A DNA stretch of 64,000 nt from Bagarius yarrelli (Eukaryota > Chordata > Actinopteri > Siluriformes > Sisoridae): assembly GCA_005784505.1 (NCBI GenBank), contig VCAZ01000201.1, forward strand, positions 87,501 through 151,500. Direction: 5' to 3'. The notes under the pieces are model-generated. The model did no database searches. It worked only from the letters and a program-made list of their open reading frames with translations, and was not told the origin of the DNA. Shown here one piece after another: positions 11,965-22,790 of this stretch. The stretch's first letter is position 1. Each line of letters opens with the position of its first letter. Made by a program: the position numbers and the translations under genes.

Positions 11965-12652
11965 CATTAAAAAGAAACTGTAGAGTTCAGGACACGTCGG
12001 GGGAAAAAACACTAAAAAACGCGTTAATTTGCGCATTAAAACAAACAAACACACCAAATAAAGTCTGCTTTAAATTATCAGCATAAATTAGTTTTAAAAG
12101 GTTAACAGATGTGTACAGATTTACAATAGGCAGAATTATAAAATAAATAAACAAATAAATAAACAGCACGATGACTTTCCTCTCCTCCGGTTTCTCTCTT
12201 TTCATTGTCTTTTATTAATCCAAAATTCCAGTCATTCATACAGTAAATATTGCCCGGATGTAAGTTTATATTTGGCGGAAATAGTGTTATAGATCTGGAT
12301 AGTATATATTATTCACTTATCTTTCTATTGTTTTATCTGATCTCACTGTTTTTATACACAGACTCCTGAATCCGTTACTCGTCATTTTTATTACTGGGAA
12401 AAATTGCGCAGTGATTTTAATAACGAAAATCCGCATATTTTAGTATTGTTTGTAAATGTATTTTATTATGTTATCGTTTTGTTACACATTATCCACGAAT
12501 TTCTTGGTATTTTCTTTTCTTTTTTTCTGGTTGTTTATTGAGCAAAAGTATTCGCACCCCCACATCGTCCTGATCCGGAAGATTGGAACCCTAATTTATA
12601 AAGATCTTCATTTTAGCTGAGCACAAAACCATCTCAAATTTTCCAGATGTTA

Positions 12653-12695
<43 letters not shown>

Positions 12696-12783
12696 AGGCG
12701 TCTCTCGGGAGTCACTCTTTGTCTCTCTCTCTCTAACCTCTTTGTCTTTCTTTCTCTCTACCGATCTTTGTCTGTGGTGTCTC

Positions 12784-12814
<31 letters not shown>

Positions 12815-12992
12815 TAGCTCAGGCTCATCAGTCCACACTGCTGGGAAAATGTCGGAGGCCCCGAACCGCCTTCACCAGTCAGCAGCTGCTGGAGCTGGAG
12901 CATCAGTTTAAACTCAATAAATATCTCTCCAGACCCAAACGCTTCGAGGTGGCCACCAGCCTCATGCTCACTGAGACCCAGGTACCCAGTTC

Positions 12993-13031
<39 letters not shown>

Positions 13032-13698
13032 TGTGTTTTTTCCTTGTGTTTCTCATAGGGGGACGCATTAAATTAAACCCAAGCAGAGACACTTTCTGCA
13101 CAATAACACGAAAACTGCAGTTTTTTTTCTTTGAAATCATTCAGACTAATTAATTGACATGAAATTCAATTCAGTAGAAACACATAACTGTAAATTGTTC
13201 TTAATAAATTATAGAACATTACAATGTTTTTGTACAAATACCAATCAAGGATAAGAAATACATTTATAAAGTGTCTTTTATCTATATTAATATTATCTAT
13301 ATAATTGTTGTTGGTGAGACTAGCCAGTACTTACATATTCTACTAATATATTAATCATGATGTGTTTAAATAATAATAATAATCATCATCGATTTGCTTG
13401 TTTTTTTCCTCACTCTTCTGTTCCATTCCAGGTTAAAATCTGGTTTCAGAACAGACGCATGAAATGGAAGCGCAGCAAAAAAGCCAAAGAACAGGAAGCA
13501 GCTCAGGAAGCTGGCGAAAAACACAAAGGAAGCAAAGAGAAGGAGAAAAGCCAACAGGCCGACTCGGCTAAAGGTGGAAACAGACTGAGAGACTTCAGGG
13601 ACAGTGACGATGACGATGATGAAGCGGACTCGTACATGTGCAATTCCTCGGAGTTCTCCTCAGAGGATGAGAGAACCCACATGAGCCCTCAACCCTGA
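9785..13698 (+). CDS. mnx1: Mnx1 homeobox transcription factor, complete, three coding exons
   Basis: Nuclear homeodomain factor which in vertebrates specifies motor neurons and pancreatic endocrine cells. Coding exons: 9785-10178, 12818-12981, 13432-13698, giving 274 aa. Exon 1 ends AATC|gtaag with one spare base. Acceptor ttag|CT at 12818 restores frame and reads DFNPQAHQ, as in the family. The third exon opens with VKIWFQNRR. Visible parts: N-terminal MEKSKNFRIDAILAV with an eh1-like FRIDAIL (residues 7-13; family role, Groucho/TLE repression); a ten-serine run near 35-45; the conserved block LQLDHWLR before the homeodomain; homeodomain 143-202 with Trp48, Phe49 and Asn51 (W190, F191, N193); basic KRSKKAKEQ; and an acidic, serine-rich tail ending SEFSSEDERTHMSPQP. 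It is shorter than human MNX1 (about 400 aa), mainly because alanine and glycine runs are absent. HQF and KRSKK fit mnx1 better than mnx2, and nom1 as neighbour agrees. An mnx2 paralogue is the main alternative. Confidence 0.95.
10236..10290 (+). repeat. (CA)n/(TA)n/(TACA)n compound microsatellite
   Basis: ACACAC run followed by ATATATAT and ACATACATACA. Confidence 0.9.
11269..11320 (+). repeat. (CT)n microsatellite
   Basis: TC run of about 42 bases plus TGTCTCTCTC. Confidence 0.95.
11494..11530 (+). repeat. (CA)n microsatellite
   Basis: Perfect AC run in mnx1 intron 1. Confidence 0.95.
11922..11962 (+). repeat. (CA)n microsatellite
   Basis: Perfect AC run in mnx1 intron 1. Confidence 0.95.
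12655..12693 (+). repeat. (CT)n microsatellite
   Basis: Perfect TC run 125 bases before mnx1 exon 2; with later CT runs it forms a long pyrimidine region up to the acceptor. Confidence 0.95.
12788..12815 (+). repeat. (TG)n at the mnx1 exon 2 acceptor
   Basis: About 13 TG units end directly in TTAG, the acceptor of mnx1 exon 2. In RNA this is a (UG)n tract, the known binding site type of TDP-43 and CELF proteins. Confidence 0.95.
12982..13431 (+). other. mnx1: mnx1 intron 2
   Basis: A 450-base intron that splits the homeodomain after Gln44 (TETQ|VKIW), the usual position in Mnx genes. It starts GTACCC, runs into a (TG)n tract within 20 bases, and ends TTCCATTCCAG. Confidence 0.9.
12996..13037 (+). 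repeat. (TG)n after the mnx1 exon 2 donor
   Basis: TG run with one GG interruption, starting 15 bases after the exon 2 donor. Confidence 0.95.
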
Positions 13699-14577
13699 GA
13701 CCCCGAGCCTTTCCGTATCCATCAGTGAATGACTCTTTAGAGGAAAACCTGCATGCGTGTGTTCTCCTGCTCCGCAGTCGGACTTGATCATATAGACTGA
13801 TGGTACAGTTACACGGATAAAGAGACTGAGAACTTGGACGGAATCCATGTTTTGGAGATCTAGTGCACTACAAAGGGTGTAAAATCTGTAAATCTCTCAT
13901 TTTTATTTCCTCATAGGTTCATAGGCTCTTTAAAGTGACACTGTACAGGAACTTTATTTGTTTTTCACGAAAAAAATAAGGGATGTTTAACCACCATTTT
14001 AGCAGAAAATATGTTTAGAAAACATCTCAATATAAAAGAACAAAAAATGACTAAGCAGAAAGCACTGTGACAACTAGTGATATATTTAATTCAAACACAC
14101 AGTGCACTACACTAAAACATGTCACTACACATCATATGTAGTGCACTTAAGAGTCACCATACAGGCATTTGGGATACAACCAGAAAATAATCAATTCAGA
14201 ACTGTTATTTTTACCCGGAAGAACCTTTTGACTGAGGGATATTTAACCACCATTTTGGCGGAACATATGCATTAGTTGATTTTAGAAAGAATTTAAAATG
14301 GCTCAAGAATCATAAAAGAACAAAAAAAAATCCCTCTTAAGATAAAATTATCTTTAAAAACATCTCATGACACCGGAGTTGTAATTCACTGATCCATCAG
14401 TTTATATCTTTATACCTACTTCCCCGATTCCTTAGTGAACCTTTATTGGGTGCTCGATAGGGTGTAGAAACCGCTTTTAAAAAAGTGAAAAAAAATCACT
14501 TTTTATATTGTTTAATTATATAAAAGTGAACAATAGAGATAACATCCCAAATAAGCCTACAGGAGACTTATTACATT

Positions 14578-14636
<59 letters not shown>

Positions 14637-14643
14637 ACACACA
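14578..14643 (+). repeat. (TA)n/(CA)n compound microsatellite
   Basis: TATATA run of 21 bases joined to about 40 bases of CA with one TA interruption, within the probable mnx1 3' UTR. Confidence 0.95.
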
Positions 14644-15330
14644 GATTAGCAGACATATGGTGTTGTTTCGAGATCAGATCCCATATTGGACCCCTGATCA
14701 CGTCCCCTCCCTTGTTGCCTCCAGTGCACATAAAGTCTTATTATTATGAAAGCAAAAACATCAAAAAGTCTTTCAAAAGGTTACAAGGTACATCAGATTT
14801 CTAGGGAAACTCTGGTTAAGGGTTAATTAAGGTCCAGGAAAAGGTTTGTTAAAGCTTTAAAGGTTTTAATGGTTTCATACGTACTACTAAGCAATAGGAA
14901 GCAATGTGACACCTCCAACTATATATTTTTAACCCAAAATGCCCCCCATATTAAACATACAGTGCAAAACACTGAAGGTTTAATTTCACATCCTATGTAG
15001 TGCACTTAAGAGTGAATACACAGGAATTTGGGATACAAACAGTATAAAATGAATTCACTGTCTGATTAGATTTGCCAAAACCTTGTAGAGACTTCGGGAC
15101 TGGGTAAATAGCATGTGATTTTTTTTAATGCCTCAAAATGAGGTAACGGAACTTCATACAAATCTTAGTTTTATCTTTGTTCGTATTTGATCACTCGATC
15201 CTAACCTTTCTAAAACATCTGTGCTGTGTTGGAAATGTCCATATCCGTGTCAAAGTGTTTATGTGTGGAAATGTGTTTATTTTTCTATATTGTATTTATA
15301 AAAAAAGGCTTTACAATTGCATGTAGGATA

Positions 15331-15336
15331 AATAAA
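15331..15336 (+). terminator. mnx1: Candidate mnx1 polyadenylation signal
   Basis: AATAAA within GGATAAATAAATGC, followed by a T/G-rich stretch (GAATTGTTGTAAAAATGTTTTG) within 30 bases. It is the first strong signal with a downstream T/G element that I noticed after the mnx1 stop. Earlier cleavage is possible. Confidence 0.4.
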
Positions 15337-15779
15337 TGCAAATGAATTGTTGTAAAAATGTTTTGCGTTGAACCATAAAGCAAAAAAAAAAAAAAAGATG
15401 CAGAACATGAAATCTTCCATCAATGAAGTTTTGTTGTGTTGTTCAGCAGACACAGCCTAGACTGGCGCAGTGAGGAGTGTGTGTTGTGTGTGACCTGGCC
15501 GGGTCATGGGAATCTCTGTATATAGAGCTCACGAATCTGTGCAAATGTGTGGCTGAAACATTTCACACCAGTGCAGCAATGCAGGGGCAATAATAAAACC
15601 TCTGAACGACTCCTCGATCGTCAGCACGCTGCGCAGTTCAGAGCATAAAGCATCGGCTATTTATAACACGGACACGAAACACAGAGAGACATAGCTCAAC
15701 AGTAGGAGAACTGAACACACACGCATTTTAAAGTGGGGATGTGTTGATAGACGGAGCACCAACATATGTACAGGAACAT

Positions 15780-15840
15780 AAAAATATATATATATATATA
15801 ATATATAATGATATATATATATATATAGGATATATATATC
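15780..15840 (+). repeat. (TA)n microsatellite, imperfect
   Basis: Three TA blocks separated by AATGA and GGA. Confidence 0.9.
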
Positions 15841-15884
15841 GGTACACCTGTATACTATACAATGGGATGTGGTACCTTAGTTAT

Positions 15885-16030
15885 GTTTAAAGGTACTGAT
15901 CTAAAGGTCATGAGTTCCAATTTCCAGTATCAGCAAGTTGCCACTGCTGGGGGCCCCTGAGCAGGGCCCTTACTTAACCCTCAACTGCTTAGTTAAATAA
16001 AAAATAATCAGATAAATGTAAGTGACTTCA
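15885..16030 (+). repeat. tRNA-derived SINE
   Basis: Head fragment GATCTAAAGGTCATGAGTTCC, then CAGTATCAGCAAGTTGCCAC, GGGCCCCTGAGCAGGGCCCTTA and CTCAACTGCTTAGTTAAATAAA. The GGATAAG-CGTCTG tail is missing. Confidence 0.75.
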
Positions 16031-16369
16031 AATGAAAGCGTTAAAGTTATAATAGAAATGTAAATGTAAATAAACGTATGTAAAAAATAAGAATCTCCTA
16101 GTCCTCAACCAGTGCAATGCAAAGCATGGTGGTGGAACATCACTAACAACACTCTAACACTCTCTGAGACCAGATGAGACTCGGGTACTGGGTACTGCTT
16201 TTCGATCGACCGGAACCTGGTTCTGGAGTCAAAGCTTAATCTCTATAATCAGGCCGCACTTTTCCACCCTAAAAAATTCAGGGGGGCATCTATATTCAAA
16301 AGGAGAATCGCGAGACGATCCCAAATCAGGACAGTCATTAATTTTTATCCGTTAAAATCGTCTGTCCGT

Positions 16370-16585
16370 CATCCATTTATCCGGCCAGTCAATTTGTCCA
16401 TCCATTCCTTCATTCATCCATCCCTATCTCCCTCCCTCCTCCCTCCGCCTGCCAGCCCGTCCGTTCCATCCATCCGACCACCCATCCATGTCATCCATCC
16501 ATCCATCCATCCATCCATACCTTCCGTCCGCCCCCCTCCATCAGTCCATCCATTCAGCCATCCATCCATTCATCCTATTTAACCA
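16370..16585 (+). repeat. (CCAT)n degenerate tetranucleotide tract
   Basis: CCATCCAT units interrupted by CCGTCCG and CCTCCCTCC stretches over about 215 bases; the best block is 16491-16520. Confidence 0.9.
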
Positions 16586-17214
16586 TCAGCATCATGTGGA
16601 CATGGGGGAGGAGACAGGAATCAAAGAGGTGTCCCAGAGGTGTGAACCAAATGAGCTAGATATGTTACTTACCTTCAATACAAATCATAAATATTAATTT
16701 TAACTTAAATAAAATTAAAAAAAATTTCTTCCTAAAGCTGATTCACGATAATGTCTATCGTTGTAGGCACTGTACATAAAACTAACTGAATTAAAGTATT
16801 ATTTTATACTTCCATATTAAAGGAAGTTCATTATAGAAAGGCATTTTTATACCTGCGTGTACAGGATGCATATTACATTTAAAATAGCTTTTATACTGGA
16901 CATAGTGCAACATGTAGGTTGTGATATCCTAGCATTCGATATATTATAGCTGTTCCTATAGGGAAAGATAAGACCCCAAACGAGACGCAATGGATTTAGT
17001 GCACTATAGAAAGTAGGAAATGCCATAATTTCCCTACCTAAAGTAAGAACAAGGTCGGTACCCCACCACCTGGGAGCCAGTTACAGTGATGATTTATCAA
17101 TGTATAATTAATAAATCTATAATTTTTACCAATCTAAGGAAAATGATCTTTTTAAAATCTCTTCTGGGTTAAAATATGCTTCACTAAAGGACTGTTCCAT
17201 GTAAACAATCCCAT

Positions 17215-17770
17215 TCTGGCTGGAAACACTTTGCACCATCATTTTCATTAATCTACCCTTGAGGACACGCAGCAGATAAATGATCCTGGATTAAGAGCTC
17301 TGGAAGACTTTTTCACTTAAGACTGAACGTGAAAAGAAAATGATGAACAGGAGAAGGCGATGGCTCTGCAGTGCTACAAGCCTGCTCACTTTAATGGGAC
17401 TTTCGAGTCAATTTCTCAGCAGAGAGAGCATTTCCTCTTCTATTAATACAAGCTAATAAACCCAGTGATCTATCTGCTCGTTTTTTTGCCAAGAAGCTCT
17501 TCTTAGACTCAATTAGAGACAATTTAAATATAATCACCACCCTGCGGTTTCATCGGCATGCGGCTGGAGAGAAACGATCCGGTCCGAAGTTAAGTGCCTC
17601 TAATTTTGTCCTGAGATAATTGAGGGAGATTGGTTTACGGCCCGCGTCTCCGTTGCGCATACAGAGCGTGACTTAAGAGCATTGGCTGACTTTGATCCTC
17701 AGGCTTACGGGAGGGTTTTCTTGCTGCCTGAGTAATCAGCCTGTTGAGCCGCTTTCACACTATATCGGTT
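17215..17770. promoter_or_regulatory. Candidate conserved non-coding element between mnx1 and nom1
   Basis: About 550 bases free of repeats, with base composition distinct from the AT-rich flanks. It has CTCAATTAGAGACAATTTAAAT, CTCTAATTTTGTCCTGAGATAATTGAGGGAG, ACAAGCTAATAAACCC and CCTGAGTAATCAGCCTG. All three frames are broken on both strands. Dense TAAT cores and position 3' of mnx1 suggest an enhancer. Confidence 0.4.
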
Positions 17771-20285
17771 GAGCATTTTTAAGAGTTTGTTAGCATCCAT
17801 CAGTCCTTTTATGAACCTACTGATTTAACCAACCTACAACACTGAGATATGTCATTTTAGAGACGTCCACATTACCTCCATAGTTCAATAACACCGCTTG
17901 ACTTTAAGATGCAATGACGCTCTACCTCAAGACTTTTCTCTGTACTGGCACCAAAGTTCTAACCCAGAGCCGCCCCAAGGCGAACAAGAATCCTGTGTGA
18001 GCGGATAATTTGGACCCCCCCAAGAGAAAATGAAATGACATTATCTTTTTTGTTAATACTGTAAGTATATAACGCATAATGCAAGCCTATAATGTCTTCT
18101 TCACTGCGTGTGTCTCAGCTATCCTCATAAAGTACTGGTTATTGTTCCAAAGCCCAATCCCGTTACAAATCACAGGTTTGCCCAACTGTAGATAAAACTC
18201 GGGAAAAAAAAGATCAAACACAAAAAAGGAGAAAACATTAACTAAGTGTTAAGTAAGTAAATAGATCGCAGGTGAAAAGTGGCTAAAAACCCGACCCGGT
18301 ACACATTTACACACTGAAATAAGAGTGTTTTTTCTGTTGATTAAACAATTGGGTTTATAAACTAGTTAGATTTTCAGCAGCTGAGAATAATTAATAAAGA
18401 AGCAGCTCAGTTTTTGACTGGCGATCGGAGGTTTAATTCCCAGTACCACCAAAACACTGCTGAGCCTTTGAGCAAGGCCCTTAACCCTAAACTTCTTAGT
18501 GGTACAAATGGGAAAAACGTTTAAAAATGTATATCAGGATAAGGACGTCTGCAAAATGCCAGAAACATAAACGTATCTGGAAAAAACCCAACTGCGGAGA
18601 TGCGTGACCTTTATAAACCTTTATATTCTGAATAAAGTTCTAAACTGTTCTAAAGGATGTGCTAATATTGACTGTAGACTGTATGACCATGTTGCACAAG
18701 TTTCACTGCTTTAGTACTTACCGGCCGGCTTATTACTATCATTTTCCATCAGAAAAGATATGAATAATTAGAAACAAATCTTTGTCGTACATCACGATGT
18801 GCTTAAATGACAAAAGGAAAAATTGTAAAGGTTTATAATAATTTTCGACTGCATTATAGGACCGCTAAATTCAGCGTCTTTTTCTCTATGTAAAACTAAA
18901 GAAACTTTTAAAAAGTTACACAATGAGTTGACTTTAACTAACCAGTTTAATGAGTAAATAAACTACCTTCATAATTCCGTTATAACTGCACTTTTGGAAA
19001 AGAAATAAAACAAACGAAGAAGTAAATCTTGTAGATTTTTTTTTTTTTTTTTTTTGGTGTGAAAATATCTTTAACGTCACAAATTTGTTGTTAAATCTAA
19101 CCGAGTTTCCTGTTTACACATCATTTGGTCTGTCGTCTTTATTACCCTAAACCTGTCAGATATTTACTAGCATAAATTACTTTAATTGTATTTTTTTTTT
19201 ACCTGACAGAACAGTCCACTAACCAGAGCATCATAAAAAAATACAGCTTAGAATACAGTAGTTTATGGCAGATTAAATCTTTCTGTGTGTTAAGACAGTC
19301 GATGATGGATCGACAAATAAAATTTTACACTTATGTCCAAAATTAGAATAATGTTAACAATAAGTGCTATAATTACTACCTATTCATACTTTTTTACCCC
19401 ACATCGCTGTTAAATTCTCTGTCTTATCGATTTTAGAGTGATAAATACTGTTTCATAACATTAGATACGTGATCATGGCAACAGCTCATCCGTATAATCA
19501 GATAAACCCACATAAACAGATCAAAATGTGTTGGTTTTTTGGATATGGTTTGTGTAAGGAGGCTTTTGTAAAGTAAAATATTTTAAGATCATAAACTGAT
19601 TTGGGGTTTTAAACAGGAAAAAATAGAATATATTTTTCTTTATATAGAAAAAAAAATACAGTTAATTAGTAATACTAATTTGCCAAAAATCATAATTTGT
19701 TAAAATGAGAAAGAAAACATTAACAAGTTATATAACAGTATCATGGACAGCTTATAATAGTTACATTTATCCTAAATACTATAATACTATTACCCAGCAT
19801 TCCCTGCTAATTATAGTTGCATCCTTTTATGATCATATTCATAATTTAGATCCAGAATTCATTTTAAGTATCTTTACATAATTAGTTGTCTTTATCTAAC
19901 CAGTTTAAAACACATTCATTTAGAAGATTCCATCCTTTTTTCCAGACATGGACCAGACAGTGAACTTTTCTTGACCTCCATCTCTTACCTACATCATACT
20001 GTACACGAGATTACAGCAAGAGTTATGTGAAGACTCTTATCGTCTATTGATATTAGCTTATGATTAGTATTTTTTGGGGCACTGATAAACTTCAGTGGAC
20101 TGACTTTTAGTCATACACACTGAGTTTTAGTGTAAATAGAATCTAATAAAGTCCATCAAAATACTATTGGAATGTATAAAATAATCCATTCCCCAGGAAT
20201 ACACACTCTTTCAGATAGTAATCAGTTATCAGCCACATTTCCTTCCTACTACAGGGGTCGAAAGGAGGTCAGCCACAGTTGAAGG
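17771..20285 (+). other. AT-rich intergenic DNA
   Basis: One SINE (18410-18575) and T runs near 19040 and 19192. TTTAACAATTTGG-like unique sequence otherwise. No gene, RNA gene or clear element recognised. Confidence 0.5.
18410..18575 (+). repeat. tRNA-derived SINE
   Basis: B-box-like GGTTTAATTCCCAGTACCACC, GAGCAAGGCCCTTAACCCT and tail ATCAGGATAAGGACGTCTGC; the A-box end is lost. Confidence 0.8.
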
Positions 20286-20291
20286 TGTGAT

Positions 20292-20304
20292 CCACACACA
20301 CCCA

Positions 20305-20338
<34 letters not shown>
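20292..20338 (+). repeat. (CA)n microsatellite
   Basis: CA run of about 46 bases preceded by CACCCACACCC. Confidence 0.95.
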
Positions 20339-20341
<3 letters not shown>

Positions 20342-20649
20342 TCACGTAGATAAACATACACAGACACATAGCACTCACGTTCTTTCTCTGTCTCTGGTCA
20401 CCTGTGTGTATCTTACGGGGCCGGCCTGCCGTTACTGTGTTTCCGTTCACACACAGTGACAATGTTGGCTTTGTCAGAGACACGGAAATGTGGCCCATCT
20501 GCGCGAGCTGCCCCCCCCCCAAAGCGAGTCAGTGAGAAAAACAAAGACGCGTCACTGAGAGGACGTTTGATCTGCTGATGTCTCTGATTAACATTAATCA
20601 ATTGAGCAGAACAACAGAACCATATAGTGTACACGACAGTGTGTGACAT

Positions 20650-20698
20650 AGCAGGGTATATACGACATACAGGGTATATACGACATACAGGGTATATG
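20650..20698 (+). repeat. 18-bp tandem repeat, about 2.5 units
   Basis: Units of CAGGGTATATACGACATA; three CAGGGTATAT starts in a row. Confidence 0.85.
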
Positions 20699-20811
20699 AT
20701 AGTGTGCGACAGCGTCAGAATGTTTTTTCTCTTTTGTTCAGATTTTTCCATTACTTTAAGTTGCTTCTATGAATCAGTTCAATTCAAGTCAACTCAATTC
20801 GAGGGAAACAA

Positions 20812-21001
20812 TATTGCAGTGGTTAAGGTGTTGGAATGCTGATTGGAAGATTGTTGGTTCAATCCAAAGCACCACCAAACTGTCACTGCTGGGCCCCTGA
20901 GCGAGGCCCTTAACCCTGAACTGCTTAGGTAAATAAAAAACTTTATATAAAGGTGAATCACGTTGGATAAGAGCGTCTGCCAAATGCTTTTACAATAAAA
21001 T
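20812..21001 (+). repeat. tRNA-derived SINE, nearly full
   Basis: CAGTGGTTAAGGTGTTGGAA, GGTTCAATCC, CACTGCTGGGCCCCTGAGCG, AACTGCTTAGGTAAATAAA and tail TTGGATAAGAGCGTCTGCCA. Confidence 0.85.
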
Positions 21002-21431
21002 GTCAACTCAAACTCCCTGAGAGAACAGCACTGAGCACCTCCAGATGAAGAGACTCAACCCAGACAGACAGACAGACAGAAAGAGGACAAAATATTATGT
21101 ATATGCTTATGATGATCATGTTATAAGTAAGGACAATCTACATTGTGTTAAAGTGCTAAAGACTCGCTATGACAGCATAACTAAAAGATGAGAAGCAGAA
21201 GGTAGCACAGACATGAGAGCCTCCTGAAACAGACGTGGTCAGACTTCTAACAGACGCTCCCTATAATAACTCTTCAGATATCTTTGTTTCTTTCAGTAAT
21301 GTAAATTATACAGAAATAATAACGAGCTTAAATCATGGCCACAAAACACATTCAGAGAAATTTGGATGTAGATTGAAAAATCCAAAGGCTACAAAACTGA
21401 GAAAAATTACTCTGGGACAACAGGATAAAAA

Positions 21432-21592
21432 GAAGCCAAACTGCTAACCGGACGTTTGTGGGTTCGATTTCCATCACCACCGAGTCAGCACTGCTACGCC
21501 CCTGAACAAGGCCCTTAACACCCCCATTGCTCAGTTAAATAAATGAAATAAAAATGGAATAAGAGCGTCTGGTTAATGCCAGAAATGTGCAG
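21432..21592 (+). repeat. tRNA-derived SINE
   Basis: CTGCTAACCGGACG, GTGGGTTCGATTTCC, CCTGAACAAGGCCCTTAAC, ATTGCTCAGTTAAATAAA and tail GGAATAAGAGCGTCTGGTTA. Confidence 0.8.
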
Positions 21593-21817
21593 GTAGAATA
21601 GGAGGAACCAACAGTAAAGTACAGGAGGAGATTATAAGTGAAAGGTCTGGTGTCAACACAGAAACCTTCTACTCAATCTACTGTAACCCTGTGCAGCCTG
21701 TGGACCACCAGCGGGACAACCTTTGCTTTAAATCAAAGGTCCTGTGGACAGCTGTGTGGTTAAGTGTTTGCTTTAGTTATTTTGGTGACTTACAAAGTAT
21801 TTTTTACAGTACATGTA

Positions 21818-22000
21818 AGGAATTTGGCAGACTTTTTATTTAGAGCGACTTGCATTTATTTTATTTATATAATTGAGCAATTGGGGGTTAAGAGCCTTGT
21901 TCAGGAGTCCAGCAGTGGTAACTTGGTTGTACTGGGAATCAAACCCACAATCTTCTATTTAGAAGTCCAACACCTTAAGCCACTAGGCTACCACCTCCCA
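21818..22000 (-). repeat. tRNA-derived SINE, nearly full
   Basis: Inverted: TTTAGAGCGACTTGCATTTA, GAGCAATTGGGGGTTAAGAG, CTGGGAATCAAACCCACAAT, CCAACACCTTAAGCCACTAG. Confidence 0.85.
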
Positions 22001-22559
22001 CCTTTTTACACTAACTATGTATAAACGTCATTTTCTTCAATACACTTAAAAAACGTAGGATTTTTTTTTAGGAGCGAATGTCAGAAGAAAAACCCCGTCA
22101 GACACCAGAAGGGGAAAACACTGAAGCACTGGTGGATTTTGAGCACCGAATGTTTTGTTCTGCTGAGTGTGAATGAATCTCTTCTCTAACTTGGTGATGG
22201 TAACAGCAGGTGTGACACATGGTGAGAAACAAATAAGAATCTGGAGATCATTTCATAGATAATATATACAAATAACAATTGTTAGAATTTATATTTTTGT
22301 GGTTTAGTTTATTACTAATCATTCGGAAATGTTAAAGATAAATTAATTGTTTAACTGTGATTAAAAATCACTTAAAGAAAAATTACACACCTCACATGTG
22401 AACATGCAAAAGACAATCATGGTTTTTTTTTAAATAAAAAATTAAAAAGGGAAAATATCTAAAACATAAAAATAACTATGTTTAAATCTATTAAAAACAC
22501 CAACAGAAACAGGATGTTGTTTAGGTAAAGTATTTTTTTAATGAAAAACACAAACTTCA

Positions 22560-22790
22560 GATCGGGAAGTTGAAACTGTGACATGGAGAAAAATCTCACA
22601 AGAGCTTTTGACCCCGGATGCCCCGCTCTCTCGCGCGCGCTGACCGTTACGTGCCCGCGCCGATGCTAATGTTGCTAATTACTCAGGCGCGAGCCTCGAA
22701 TGTAACGGCGAGTCGCTGCTATGCGCGGCGTCATTCACGTCCGGGAGCTGAACGGCTGTATGTCACCCTGCAACACAGAACACTTTGAAC
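22560..22790. promoter_or_regulatory. CpG-rich block with homeodomain cores
   Basis: A sharp GC- and CpG-rich island (CTCTCGCGCGCGCTGACCG, GTGCCCGCGCCGATGC, CAGGCGCGAGCCTCG, CTATGCGCGGCGTC) in otherwise AT-rich DNA. It also has GATGCTAATGTTGCTAATTAC and a palindrome around GCGCGC. No ORF of note. It could be a distal CpG island, an orphan promoter or an enhancer of mnx1. Confidence 0.4.

Larger units (their letters stand above)
10179..12817 (+). other. mnx1: mnx1 intron 1
   Basis: A 2.6 kb intron with GT (gtaagtag) and AG (gtgttag) ends. It is AT-rich and contains a (CA)n run near 10240-10266, a (CT)n run near 11270-11311, (CA)n runs near 11495-11530 and 11922-11962, another (CT)n near 12655-12693, and a (TG)n run that reaches the acceptor. 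No further coding exon is visible in it. Confidence 0.85.
13699..15345 (+). other. mnx1: Probable mnx1 3' UTR
   Basis: Non-coding sequence after the mnx1 stop, without long ORFs, down to a cluster of AATAAA signals at about 15331. It holds a (TA)n/(CA)n microsatellite at 14578-14643 and two copies of a roughly 100-base interspersed motif (about 14090-14185 and 14945-15045) sharing TATGTAGTGCACTTAAGAGT and TTTGGGATACAA. The UTR extent is inferred from the signal only. Confidence 0.45.
15346..17209 (+). other. Intergenic DNA after mnx1, no gene seen
   Basis: Apart from the TA run, SINE and CCAT tract, unique AT-rich DNA. TTTAGTGCACTATAGAAAGTAGG at 16998 belongs to the same small interspersed motif as the copies in the mnx1 3' UTR. 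No splice-bordered coding segment recognised. Confidence 0.5.

Noticed and set aside
12742..13071. 109-residue ORF as a stand-alone homeobox gene start
   Set aside because: Its N-terminal part is intron 1 TG/CT sequence; splicing at 12818 joins it in frame to mnx1 exon 1.
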